DNA from: Acidobacteriota bacterium
GTDB lineage: Bacteria > Actinomycetota > Acidimicrobiia > Acidimicrobiales > UBA8190
Assembly (NCBI GenBank): GCA_028872975.1
Contig: JAGWNV010000029.1
Span: 1 to 16,344 of the forward strand
Direction: 5' to 3'
DNA: 16,344 nucleotides
The notes under the pieces are model-generated. The model did not search any database. It was given only the letters and a program-made list of their open reading frames with translations, and was not told where the DNA came from. The translations under genes were made by a program, and so were the position numbers. This document shows, piece by piece, positions 6,580-14,310 of this stretch; within the stretch, counting starts at the first letter, position 1, and every line of letters begins with the position of its first letter.

Positions 6580-6951
6580 ATGGCCCGGCGTGGCACATCT
6601 CGAACGGGCGAACTGGGCCGGCCCAACGAGCCCGCCGTGCTCATCCTCACCAGCCTGGCGGCGGGTCCCAAGCACGGCTACGCCCTGGCCCGTGACATCG
6701 GCGAGTTCGCCGGCGTCACCCTCGGGCCCGGCACCCTCTACGGCGCCATCACCCGCCTCGAGGAGCGGGGCCTCATCGAGGCCACCGCCGGGGACGACCG
6801 GCGGCGGCCCTATCGCCTCACCGCCGCCGGGCGCGCCGCGCTGGCCGGGACGGTGCGCGACATGCGGGCCCTCGCCGACGTGGGAGCCCGCCGACTGGGA
6901 CTGCGGGCACTGCTGACGGGGGCGCCCCGGGGTGCGGCGTGGGCGCCGTGA
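6580..6951 (+). CDS. PadR-family transcriptional regulator
   Basis: A 123-aa winged-helix DNA-binding protein. The N-terminal half carries the PadR signature: EPAVLILTSLAAGPKHGYAL (17-36) and the recognition/wing part LGPGTLYGAITRLEERGLIE (48-67), then DDRRRPYRLTAAGRAAL (72-88). The C-terminal dimerisation helix is short, typical of the small PadR subclass. PadR proteins are usually dimeric repressors released by a ligand or by a partner protein. It sits directly behind a palindromic operator and overlaps the next gene, a membrane protein with an N-terminal YPATWRSRYGEEL domain. That pairing recurs in actinobacteria and suggests the membrane protein is its target and perhaps its sensor. Confidence 0.93.
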   Translation: MARRGTSRTGELGRPNEPAVLILTSLAAGPKHGYALARDIGEFAGVTLGPGTLYGAITRLEERGLIEATAGDDRRRPYRLTAAGRAALAGTVRDMRALADVGARRLGLRALLTGAPRGAAWAP

Positions 6952-7877
6952 GGGGGCGGGCCGACCGGCTGCTGCGGTGGTACCCGGCCACCTGGCGGTC
7001 GCGCTACGGCGAGGAGCTCACCGCCCTCCTCGAGGACACCTACGGCGACGGCCGCGTGCCGGTGGGCCAGCGGCTCTCGCTCGCCGGCCGCGGCCTGCAC
7101 GAGCGCGCCCGGCGCTCGGCGCTCATCGCCGGCGACGGGGACCCGGCCCGGCGGGCCCGGTCGGGATCGCTCGTGGTGCTGTGCTCCTGGCCCGCCTTCG
7201 TCATCGCCGGCGGGGCCTTCGCCAAGTACGCCGAGCACTGGGACGCCGCCACGCCGCCCTCCGCCCGGTGGCTGCCGGCCGCCGCCTACGACGTGGTCGT
7301 GGCCGGCGCCGTGGCCGGTGCCACCGTCGTCGCCCTCGGCGCCCTCGTGGCCCTGCCCGCCTTCGTCTCGTTCCTCCGCGCCGGCCGGTGGCGCGAGCTG
7401 CGCGCCGCCGTGGCGGTGGCCGTCGCCCTCACCGCCCTCTCGGTGACGGCGACCGTCGGGGCGGTGCTGTGGGCCCACGGCCAGAGCACCGTGCAGCGCA
7501 ACACCACCTCGGTCCTCGGGCTCGGCCTCGGCGGCGCCTTCGCCCTGTGTCTCGTCGCCACCCTGGCGGCCTGGTGCACGGCGGTGGTGGCGGCGGTGGG
7601 CAGGCTCGAGCTCTCCGGCCGGAGCCTGCAGGTGGAGGGGGCGCTCGCCGTGGCACTCCTCGGTGCCATGGCCGCCGTCACCGCCGGCACGGTCACCTGG
7701 TGGGCGGCCCTCGCCACGAGCGCACCGCGGGTGCTGTCGGACAACCTGCTCGGGAGCTGGGGGCCGGGGCTGGCGCCCGTGCTCGTGGGCGCCGGACTGC
7801 TCATGACCGCCGGCCTCTCGGCGGCCACCGTGGGGGTCGTCCGCGTCGTGCGTGCCCTGCCGTCGCTCACGCCCTGA
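6948..7877 (+). CDS. Six-TM membrane protein partnered with PadR
   Basis: About 309 aa. The short cytoplasmic N-terminus has RLLRWYPATWRSRYGEELTA (about 7-26), an amphipathic helical module seen at the start of many actinobacterial PadR-linked membrane proteins (HAAS/permease-prefix-like). About six hydrophobic helices follow, near residues 75-95, 110-138, 148-172, 188-215, 228-254 and 272-300. Between the first helices lies a polar loop with EHWDAATPPSARWLP. GTG 6948 gives a 4-bp GTGA overlap with the padR-like stop; an in-frame GTG at 6939 adds three residues and is the alternative. No ABC ATPase follows, so it is not an obvious exporter subunit. Function is unknown; a signal-sensing or anti-regulator role is inferred from the operon only. 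Confidence 0.8.
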   Translation: MRGRADRLLRWYPATWRSRYGEELTALLEDTYGDGRVPVGQRLSLAGRGLHERARRSALIAGDGDPARRARSGSLVVLCSWPAFVIAGGAFAKYAEHWDAATPPSARWLPAAAYDVVVAGAVAGATVVALGALVALPAFVSFLRAGRWRELRAAVAVAVALTALSVTATVGAVLWAHGQSTVQRNTTSVLGLGLGGAFALCLVATLAAWCTAVVAAVGRLELSGRSLQVEGALAVALLGAMAAVTAGTVTWWAALATSAPRVLSDNLLGSWGPGLAPVLVGAGLLMTAGLSAATVGVVRVVRALPSLTP

Positions 7878-7889
7878 GCGCCCCCGGCC

Positions 7890-8618
7890 TCACCCCGACA
7901 GCGCCTCCAGGCCGAGGGCGTGCAGGTGGGCCACGAAGAGGGCGGGGTCCTGGAAGACCCAGTCGTGGTCGACGGGGCCGTCGGCGGAGCTGGCCACCGT
8001 GAAGGTCGCCCCCAGGCGCTCGGCGAACTCCCGGCCGTCGGACCGCCGGAGGATCGAGTCCCGGTTGGCCCACAGGACGTGCGAGCGGATCTCCGCGCCG
8101 GCCACGGCGTCGATGTCCGCCGTCCGCCGGCTGCGAAAGCCCCACCACGCGCCCGACAGCATCTGCCGCGGGTGGGTGAGCCAGGACTGGGCGAAGGCCA
8201 CCGCCGCCTGCGGGGTCACGAGGCGCGCCAGCCGGACCGGGTGCCGCAGCGCCTCGTCGGCCAGCCCCCATTCCTCGGAGACGGCCAGGGTGTCGGAGAA
8301 GACGAGCTCGGCCACCCGGGCGGGCCGGCTGGCGGCGAAGCCCAGCTGGATGCCGCCGCCGAAGGAGTGGCCGACGAGGGTGGCCTCCCCGATGCCGAGA
8401 TCGTCGAACGTCGCCGCCAGGGCGTCGACGACGCGGTCGGGCGCCCAGTGGCCGGGCACGTCGAAGAGGTTGGGCACGACGACCCGGGCCCGCTCGGCGA
8501 GCAGCTCGGCCGTGGCCCGGTAGACCCAGGGGCGCATGCCGTAGCCGTGGAGCAGGGCGATGGCCGGGCCCGCCCCGAGGTCGAGGGGGATGCCGAGGCG
8601 CTCGGTCCGGCGCACCAC
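7890..8618 (-). CDS. Alpha/beta-fold hydrolase
   Basis: A 242-aa single-domain hydrolase. Visible elements: oxyanion-hole LLHGYG (22-27), nucleophile elbow GHSFGG (83-88, Ser85), acid candidate Asp187 in WANRDSILRR and catalytic His218 in DHDWVF. The catalytic triad is therefore complete. The lid region (about 120-165) is Trp-rich (HPRQMLSGAWWGFRSRR). There is no signal peptide. It is the last gene of the minus-strand run; its tandem GTG GTG start lies 13 bp after the cupredoxin-like gene stop, and its end is convergent with the PadR-linked membrane protein 12 bp away. Substrate unknown; esterase, epoxide hydrolase-like or haloalkane dehalogenase-like activities cannot be separated here. Confidence 0.88.
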   Translation of the reverse strand: MVRRTERLGIPLDLGAGPAIALLHGYGMRPWVYRATAELLAERARVVVPNLFDVPGHWAPDRVVDALAATFDDLGIGEATLVGHSFGGGIQLGFAASRPARVAELVFSDTLAVSEEWGLADEALRHPVRLARLVTPQAAVAFAQSWLTHPRQMLSGAWWGFRSRRTADIDAVAGAEIRSHVLWANRDSILRRSDGREFAERLGATFTVASSADGPVDHDWVFQDPALFVAHLHALGLEALSG

Positions 8619-8631
8619 CGGCCCGGGGCCG

Positions 8632-9024
8632 TCAGGGCAGGACCGTCACCGAACCGCTGGCGACCGGGCTCAGCGTGTCGCGGTACGGGTAGGTCCCGGG
8701 CGTCGAGAAGGTCCGCTGCCAGGTCCCGCTCACCTGGGTGGGGCTGGCGGCGTCGTCGAAGGTCACGTTGGCGGGGACGGCGGTGGGCTTGTCCCCCCAC
8801 CGCCACTCCACCGTCTGGCCGGCGTGGACGGTGACCCTCGACGGCGCCCAGCTCCCGAACTGGAACCCGATCACGGCCGAGGGGCGGGCCGAGGAGGTGG
8901 CGACGACCGACGCCTGGCCGGCCGGGACGTTGGGGGCGGAGGAGCAGGCGGCCAGGGCCAGCCCGCAACCGGCGGCGATCCCGATCGACAGTGCAGCAGC
9001 GCGCTTCGACATGGCGGTCATCAT
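8632..9024 (-). CDS. Lipoprotein with degenerate cupredoxin-like domain
   Basis: From the ATG at 9024 the protein is 130 aa. It has a lipoprotein signal (basic SKR, hydrophobic 9-26, lipobox LAAC with Cys27), so it should be lipid-anchored on the outer face of the membrane. A plastocyanin-like beta domain follows: PSRVTVHAGQTVEWRW (61-76), NVTFDDAASP (86-95), and SGTWQRTFSTPGTYPYRDTL (99-118) up to GSVTVLP. In copper-binding relatives these blocks read H-x-VTFDD and YPY-x-C-x-x-H-x-x-M. Here the positions are Ala/Asn, Asp116, Ser119 and Ala122, so the type 1 copper site is absent. The start is fixed by an ATGA overlap with the stop of the upstream MBL gene; a longer frame to 9258 only reads antisense-like sequence. 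Role unknown. Confidence 0.82.
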   Translation of the reverse strand: MMTAMSKRAAALSIGIAAGCGLALAACSSAPNVPAGQASVVATSSARPSAVIGFQFGSWAPSRVTVHAGQTVEWRWGDKPTAVPANVTFDDAASPTQVSGTWQRTFSTPGTYPYRDTLSPVASGSVTVLP

Positions 9025-9989
9025 GCCAGTCCCCCGCTGCCCTTCCCGAATTCGCCCGCCGCCGGCGAGTGGTCGTGCGAGGGCCGGGTCTCGAGCCATC
9101 GCCGGAATCCCGCCGCGTTGGAGTGCACGCCGTTCAGCGTGTCGAGCTTGGTGGCCTGTGACGGCTCGACGCCGGTCATGTCGGCGGCGAAGGCCGTCTC
9201 CAGGGCAGCGGCGATGTCCCGGCCGTCGCGCCAGGCCCGCTCCGCCACCGCCGCCCAACGCCGGAGGGTCTCCTCGGCCTCGGCCAGCACCGCCTCGGGC
9301 TCGGGCAGGGGCCCGTAGTGGGCCAGCGCCAGCGCCGAGGGCCGGCGCTCGGCGAACCGGTGGAGCGAGGCGATGGCCAGGTCGAGGTCGAAGTCGGGCG
9401 GGGGGGTGGAGGGGCGCAGCACGCCGGCGTCGGGGAGCCGCACGCCCACGGCGTCCCCGGCGAAGAGGACTCCGCTCGACGAGTCGTGGAGCCCGAGGTG
9501 GTGCTTGGCGTGGCCCGGCGAGTCGATGGCCACGAGCACCCGGTCGGGGCCGATGCGGACCTCGTCGCCGTCGCCGAGCACGCGCACCCGCTCGGCGGGG
9601 GTGGGGTCGAGGCGGCCGTAGAGGGAGTCGAGGAGCGGCCCGTAGACGCGGGCGGCCGAGTCGATGAGCCGGGTGGGGTCGACGAGGTGCCGGGCCCCCT
9701 TCTCGTGGACGTAGACGGTGGCTGCGGGAAAGGCCCGGGCGACGTCGCCGACACCGCCGGCGTGGTCGAGGTGGATGTGGGTGACCACCACGCCGGCCAG
9801 GGCGGCGGCGTCCACCCCCAGGGCGTCGAGGGCCTCGAGAAGCGTGGGCACCGAGCTCTGGCTGCCGGTCTCGACGAGGACCGGCGACGGCCCGGGCAGC
9901 AGGTAGCCGGCGGTCACCCGCTCCCAGCCCCCGAGCAGCGTGTCGATCTCGACGACACCGGGGGCGATCTCCCTCGTGGCGGCGGTCAC
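9021..9989 (-). CDS. MBL-fold metallo-hydrolase (glyoxalase II-like group)
   Basis: A 322-aa soluble metallo-beta-lactamase-fold hydrolase without a beta-CASP insert. Metal motifs: THIHLDHAGG (70-79), SPGHAKHHLG (157-166), the bridging Asp in GDAVG (178-182) and HYG (224-226). A helical C-terminal extension (about 230-310) carries EEWL-like helices and a conserved-looking ATKLDTLNGVHSNAAGFRRW part, seen in many actinobacterial members. GTG start 4 bp after the glucose dehydrogenase stop; its own stop overlaps the next ATG. Placement after glucose dehydrogenase makes lactone hydrolysis conceivable, but sugar lactonases are normally of other folds, so I treat this as speculation. Thioesterase or general hydrolase is equally possible. 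Confidence 0.9.
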   Translation of the reverse strand: MTAATREIAPGVVEIDTLLGGWERVTAGYLLPGPSPVLVETGSQSSVPTLLEALDALGVDAAALAGVVVTHIHLDHAGGVGDVARAFPAATVYVHEKGARHLVDPTRLIDSAARVYGPLLDSLYGRLDPTPAERVRVLGDGDEVRIGPDRVLVAIDSPGHAKHHLGLHDSSSGVLFAGDAVGVRLPDAGVLRPSTPPPDFDLDLAIASLHRFAERRPSALALAHYGPLPEPEAVLAEAEETLRRWAAVAERAWRDGRDIAAALETAFAADMTGVEPSQATKLDTLNGVHSNAAGFRRWLETRPSHDHSPAAGEFGKGSGGLA

Positions 9990-9993
9990 GGCG

Positions 9994-11040
9994 TCAGTGG
10001 CCGAGCTCGATGACGACCTTCACGTCGTCCGGCCGGCGCTCGAGCGCGGCGCCCCAGTCGTCGATCGGCACCCGCCGGCTCACCACCCGTTCGAGCCAGT
10101 TCCTGTCGGCGGCAGCCAGCGCATCGGCGCCCGCCTCGTAGTGCCGCCGGTTGGCGTTGACCGAGCCCACCACCGACTCGTTCTCGAGGACCATGGACCG
10201 GTTGAGCATGCCGGCGTCCACGTCGAGGCTCCGGCCACCGGAGGAGACCCCCGTCAGGCAGACCACGCCGCCCGGGCCCACGTGCTCCATGGCGTCGAAC
10301 ACGAGGGCGCCGACCCCCGTGCACTCGATGACGACGTCGGGGGCGTCGCCGGCGTCCTTCACCGCCCCGGTGTGGTACGTGGCGCCGAGGGCGGCCACGA
10401 GCTGGGGCTTGGGCCCGCTCGTCACCTGGTCGAGGACGTGGACGTCGAGGCCCTTCTGCACGCCGACGAGGGCGGCCAGGAGGCCGATGGGCCCCGCACC
10501 GGTCACGAGGGCGCGCCTGGGGGCGAAGTGGGCGCGGCCGCCGATGCGCTCGACCTGTTCCCAGGCCTTGGCCACCACGCTGGCCGGCTCGAGGAGGACC
10601 CCCGAAGAGCCGAGCCCGGGGTCGACCTTCACCACGAAGTCCGGCTCGATCCGGTACCGCTCGGAGCAGTAGCCGTCGCGGGCCTTGATGCCGCGCTCGG
10701 TGTACTCGCCGTTGCGACAGAAGTCCCACTCCCCCACGGCGCAGTTCCCGCAGGGCACGGGGTCGGGCCGGCGCACGATGCCCACCACCAGGTCGCCGGC
10801 GGCCACGCCGGCGCCGGCGGGCGCGTCCAGGACCCGGCCCAGCGACTCGTGACCGAGCACCAGCCGGTCCCGGCCCGGGGGGGCCCAGCCGTAGGCACCC
10901 GAGACGATCTCCACGTCGGTGCCGCACACCCCCACGGCCAGCGTCTCGACGAGCACGGGGCCGTCGGACTCGGGCGGCTCGGGCACGTCCTCGAGGCGAG
11001 CCGAGTTGGCGGTGAGGGGCTGGACCGTCAGCGCTTTCAC
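9994..11040 (-). CDS. Glucose 1-dehydrogenase (MDR family)
   Basis: A 348-aa NAD(P)-dependent medium-chain dehydrogenase, expected to oxidise glucose to gluconolactone. Catalytic zinc residues are visible as Cys39 (GVCGTD), His64-Glu65 (LGHES) and Glu151 (LLEPASV). The Rossmann motif GAGPIGLLAA is at 181-190. The text closely resembles proteins named glucose 1-dehydrogenase (FVVKVDP, KAWEQVERIG, ECTGVGALVFDAMEH, GSVNANRRHYEA, ALERRPDDVKVV). The structural zinc lobe reads C97-x2-C100-x7-C108 and appears to lack one of the four classical cysteines. The GTG at 11040 is preceded by ACAGGGAGAAGAC and overlaps the GH15 stop (GTGA), so GH15 and dehydrogenase are translationally coupled. Another polyol or sugar as true substrate is possible. 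Confidence 0.9.
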   Translation of the reverse strand: MKALTVQPLTANSARLEDVPEPPESDGPVLVETLAVGVCGTDVEIVSGAYGWAPPGRDRLVLGHESLGRVLDAPAGAGVAAGDLVVGIVRRPDPVPCGNCAVGEWDFCRNGEYTERGIKARDGYCSERYRIEPDFVVKVDPGLGSSGVLLEPASVVAKAWEQVERIGGRAHFAPRRALVTGAGPIGLLAALVGVQKGLDVHVLDQVTSGPKPQLVAALGATYHTGAVKDAGDAPDVVIECTGVGALVFDAMEHVGPGGVVCLTGVSSGGRSLDVDAGMLNRSMVLENESVVGSVNANRRHYEAGADALAAADRNWLERVVSRRVPIDDWGAALERRPDDVKVVIELGH

Positions 11041-12971
11041 GTCTTCTCCCTGTCCGGCGACGTCCCCCCCGTACCCCGGCGGGGGGCGCGTCTCCCCCGC
11101 ACCGGATGGGCGAGGGGGTGGCCCGAGGCCGGGTTGCGGCCCCGGCGCCAGCCACGGCGTCGGCGCATCATCTCGAAGGCCTCGGCGTTCGGCATCTGGG
11201 CGGCCTCCTGGCCGCTCAGGTTGTAGGCGCTGTTCACGAGCGACACGTGGGAGAACGCCTGGGGGAAGTTGCCCACCTGCCGGCCCAGCTTGGCGTCGTA
11301 CTCCTCGGACAGGAGCCCCAGGTCGTTGCAGAGCCCGAGGAGGCGCTCGAAGTGCGCCTTGGCCTCGTCGTGGCGCCCCAGCAGGTGCAGGCAGTCGGCC
11401 ATCCAGAACGAGCAGGCCAGGAAGGCCCCCTCGTGGCCGGCGAGGCCGTCGACGTCGTGGGCGTCGGTGGCCTTGTAGCGCAGGACGAACCCGTCCTCGG
11501 TGAGGTCGCGGGCGATGGCCTCGATGGTCGAGGCCATCCGGGGCTCGGTGGCGGGGAGGAAGCCGACGAGGGGGATCATGAGCAGGCTGGCGTCGAGGGC
11601 CTTGGCGCCGTAGTACTGGGTGAAGGCCCCCACCTTCTCGTTGAACCCCTTCTCGAGGACCTCGGCGTGGATGGCCGCCCGCAGCTCCCGCCACTGCCCG
11701 AGCGGCGCGTCGAGCGAGTACTGCTCGGCCATCTGCACGGCCCGGTCGACGGCCACCCAGGCCATGACCTTCGAGTGGGTGAAGTGCCGTCGCGGACCCC
11801 GGACCTCCCAGATCCCGTCGTCGGGGTCCTGCCAGTGGTCACCGACGAACTCGATGAGCATCCGCTCGAGGTCCCAGGCCGAGTCGCTCACCACGTCGCC
11901 CATGGCGCAGCTCTCGTACAGCGCCGACATGACCTCGCCGTAGACGTCGAGCTGGAACTGCCCCGAGGCGGCGTTGCCGATCCGCACCGGGGCCGAGGCC
12001 TCGTAGCCCGGGAGCCAGGAGGCCTCCCACTCGTCGAGGCGTCGCTCGCCGGCGGGGCCGTACATGATCTGCATCTCCGACGGCTCGCCGGCGACGGCCC
12101 GCAGGAGCCAGTCGCGCCAGTCGATGGCCTCCTCGTGGAACCCGGCCCGCATGAGGGACTGGAGCGTCAAGGTGGCGTCGCGCAACCAGCAGTAGCGGTA
12201 GTCCCAATTCCGCATCCCGCCCACCGTCTCGGGCAACGACGTGGTGGGGGCCGCCACGATGCCGCCCGTCTCGTGGTAGGTGAGGGCCTTCAAGGTGATG
12301 AGCGACCTGATGACGGCCGGGCGCCAGGGACCCTCGAACCGGCACGCCGAGGCCCACTCCCTCCACCAGGCCTCGGTGTCCTCGATGGCGTAGCGGACGT
12401 CGACGGGGCGGGGCGGGTCCTCGTGGGAGGGGAACCAGGTCATGAGGAACGAGATGTTCTGGCCGGCCAGCACCGTGAACTCGGCCACCGTGGACATGTC
12501 CTCGCCGTGGGTGTGGACCGGCGTCCACAGGGCCAGGGCGTCGGGACCGGCCACGGCCACGAGCAGGCCCTCCACCCGCCGGACCCAGGGCACCACCTGG
12601 CCGTAGTCGAAGCGCATGGTGAGGTCCATCCGCATGTCGACCTGACCCGAGACGCCGGTGACCAGGCGGACCACCTGGGGGTGCTCCTCGCGGATGGGCA
12701 TGCAGTCGACGATGCGCACCGTGCCGCCGGGGGTCTCGAACTCGGTCTCGAGCACGAGGGTGTCGTCGCGGTACCGCCGTGACGACCGGGTGACCTCGCC
12801 GGCCGGGGCCAGGCGCCAGCGGCCGTTCGACTCGTCGCCGAGCAGGGCGGCGAAGCAGGCGGCGGAGTCGAAGCGGGGCAGGCACAGCCAGTCGATCGAG
12901 CCGTCGCTGCCCACCAGGGCGGCGGTGTGGGTGTCCCCGATGACCGCGTAGGCCTCGATCGGCAGCGCCAC
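11037..12971 (-). CDS. GH15 glycoside hydrolase (trehalase/glucoamylase type)
   Basis: A 644-aa inverting glucosidase of family 15. The N-terminal beta-sandwich begins at once (YAVIGDTHTAALVGSDGSID, 8-27, then WLCLPRFDS). The (alpha/alpha)6 barrel shows RNWDYRYCWLRDATLTLQSL (254-273), the catalytic acid in DDGIWEVRG (Glu389) and the base in GLLSEEYD (Glu556/557). Length and wording match the actinobacterial GH15 group that includes the mycobacterial trehalase, so trehalose is the leading substrate; starch or maltodextrin remains possible. No signal peptide, so cytoplasmic. The last 45 residues are an Arg/Gly/Pro-rich tail beyond the usual end. GTG start follows AAAGAGG. It is followed by glucose dehydrogenase with a 4-bp overlap, which fits hydrolysis to glucose then oxidation. 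Confidence 0.93.
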   Translation of the reverse strand: MALPIEAYAVIGDTHTAALVGSDGSIDWLCLPRFDSAACFAALLGDESNGRWRLAPAGEVTRSSRRYRDDTLVLETEFETPGGTVRIVDCMPIREEHPQVVRLVTGVSGQVDMRMDLTMRFDYGQVVPWVRRVEGLLVAVAGPDALALWTPVHTHGEDMSTVAEFTVLAGQNISFLMTWFPSHEDPPRPVDVRYAIEDTEAWWREWASACRFEGPWRPAVIRSLITLKALTYHETGGIVAAPTTSLPETVGGMRNWDYRYCWLRDATLTLQSLMRAGFHEEAIDWRDWLLRAVAGEPSEMQIMYGPAGERRLDEWEASWLPGYEASAPVRIGNAASGQFQLDVYGEVMSALYESCAMGDVVSDSAWDLERMLIEFVGDHWQDPDDGIWEVRGPRRHFTHSKVMAWVAVDRAVQMAEQYSLDAPLGQWRELRAAIHAEVLEKGFNEKVGAFTQYYGAKALDASLLMIPLVGFLPATEPRMASTIEAIARDLTEDGFVLRYKATDAHDVDGLAGHEGAFLACSFWMADCLHLLGRHDEAKAHFERLLGLCNDLGLLSEEYDAKLGRQVGNFPQAFSHVSLVNSAYNLSGQEAAQMPNAEAFEMMRRRRGWRRGRNPASGHPLAHPVRGRRAPRRGTGGTSPDREKT

Positions 12972-13018
12972 GGACCTCTTTCTACTCGCCCGGCCCGCCC
13001 GGCCCGGCGGCGCCGGCG

Positions 13019-14197
13019 TCAGCCCGAGACGCAGCCGCCGGTGGACACCGGCCGGCTGGTGGGCTCCGCCTCACCGACGTGGATGTCCTGGAGCACCTTT
13101 GGGGTGGCCAGCGCGTAGCCGACCCCGGCATCGGTGGTGGACCGGGCGAAGACCACGCCCACGACGAGGCCGTCGGGCTCGACAAGGGGCCCGCCCGAGT
13201 TCCCGGGCTGCACGGTGGCGGCGAGCTGGTACACGGTGCGCACCGTCTGGGCGTTGCCGTAGATGTTGAGTCCGGTGGCCTGGAAGACCGCCTGCACTGC
13301 GGCGGCCCCGTAGGCGAAGGGGCCCCCCTCGGGATAGCCGAGCACGGCGCCGGTCGTCCCCCGGCCGACGAGGCCGGTGTCGATCCGCACCGGGGGGTCG
13401 GCCAGGCCGGGCACCCAGAGCACGGCCAGGTCGAGGTTGGGGTCGAAGAGCATGGCCGACGCGGCGTGCCGCCCATGGGCGTCGAGGACGTAGGGACGGG
13501 CGATGCCGGCCACCACGTGGGCGTTCGTGACCACGTAGCCGGGAGCCACCACGAACCCGGACCCCTCCTGGATGACCCCGCAACCCTCGCCCCACATCTG
13601 CACCGTCGAGGGCCCCACCGCCTCCACCGCGGCGCGCACGGCGGCGTCGCTGGGCAAGGTGACCGGCCCCACGGCCTGGGGCGGGAGCCCGGTGAACACC
13701 ACCGGGAACCCCTCGGTGGCGAGGAACGACTCGATGCGGGCGAAGACGCCGGGCGGCGAGGGCATGACGCTGTCCATGGCCCGCAGGATGCGCGAGTCCT
13801 TGAGGGCGTGGTCGAAGCCGGTGTAGCGGCTGTTGACCACGATGCTCGCCACCAGCCAGGCGGCGACGAGGGTGGCGACGACGGCCACCACGGCCCCGAA
13901 GCCCGAGTCGACGGGACCGAGGCGCAGGCGCTGGAGCAGGACGCTCGAGTGGCCGCCCGCCACCCGGCCCAGCCCGCCCACCAGCCCGGCCAGGCCGAAC
14001 ATGACCACGGCGGCCACCACCGTCTTGCTCACCGCCCCGTGGACCCCGTGGATGACGAGGGGCGTGAGCAGCGCGCCCAGGAACAGGCCGAGCCAGAACC
14101 CGCCGAAGGAGAGCACCTGCATGGCCGCCCCCAGCCGCAGGCCGTGCACCCCCGCCGCCGCCACCAGGGCCAGGAGCACCCAATCGACCCAGTTCAT
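13019..14197 (-). CDS. MarP-like CvpA-trypsin membrane serine protease
   Basis: A 392-aa protein with four hydrophobic helices (about 5-25, 29-50, 58-80, 103-122) forming a CvpA-like membrane domain, then a linker and an extracytoplasmic trypsin-like protease domain. The catalytic triad is complete: His227 (TNAHVV), Asp256 (DPNLDLAVL) and Ser334 (QPGNSGGPL). The only two cysteines are Cys206, just before the protease core, and Cys389 near the C-terminus. These match in position the activating disulfide known from Mycobacterium tuberculosis MarP. MarP is needed for acid and oxidative stress survival through cell-wall hydrolase processing. This gene is the first of the minus-strand run, 47 bp from GH15; that gap may hold a separate GH15 promoter. 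Start ATG 14197 has a weak ribosome-binding site. Confidence 0.92.
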   Translation of the reverse strand: MNWVDWVLLALVAAAGVHGLRLGAAMQVLSFGGFWLGLFLGALLTPLVIHGVHGAVSKTVVAAVVMFGLAGLVGGLGRVAGGHSSVLLQRLRLGPVDSGFGAVVAVVATLVAAWLVASIVVNSRYTGFDHALKDSRILRAMDSVMPSPPGVFARIESFLATEGFPVVFTGLPPQAVGPVTLPSDAAVRAAVEAVGPSTVQMWGEGCGVIQEGSGFVVAPGYVVTNAHVVAGIARPYVLDAHGRHAASAMLFDPNLDLAVLWVPGLADPPVRIDTGLVGRGTTGAVLGYPEGGPFAYGAAAVQAVFQATGLNIYGNAQTVRTVYQLAATVQPGNSGGPLVEPDGLVVGVVFARSTTDAGVGYALATPKVLQDIHVGEAEPTSRPVSTGGCVSG

Positions 14198-14310
14198 GCC
14201 CTAGATGATCGCCCAGCGCCACTCGCGCCGGGTATTCGACGCTCCGGCCTGCTGCGCCACCCGGGGGTAGCGTCGGTCCCGACACCGACCGGGGCGGGCA
14301 GGGGACGCAC
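14198..14310. promoter_or_regulatory. Divergent control region, MarP-like/GlcD-like
   Basis: The 113-bp gap between two outward-facing starts must hold promoters for both. A 6-bp inverted repeat GTCGGT-CCCGAC-ACCGAC at 14272-14289 sits about 20 bp before the GlcD-like ATG and could be an operator. TAGCGT at 14268-14273 is an acceptable actinobacterial -10 for the plus strand, but I find no good -35 at the right spacing. The ribosome-binding site for the GlcD-like gene is AGGGGAC just upstream of 14311. Confidence 0.35.

Noticed and set aside
4994..6598. 534-aa minus-strand ORF as one fused gene
   Set aside because: Only the last 125 residues (DUF167) are real; the rest is a shifted reading of the sterol-desaturase-family gene.
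9025..9258. N-terminal extension of the cupredoxin-like lipoprotein
   Set aside because: It would place a signal peptide internally and overlaps the MBL gene; the ATGA junction at 9024 explains the start.
11106..12782. 558-aa plus-strand ORF
   Set aside because: Antisense of the GH15 gene, with His/Gly/Val-rich shadow composition.
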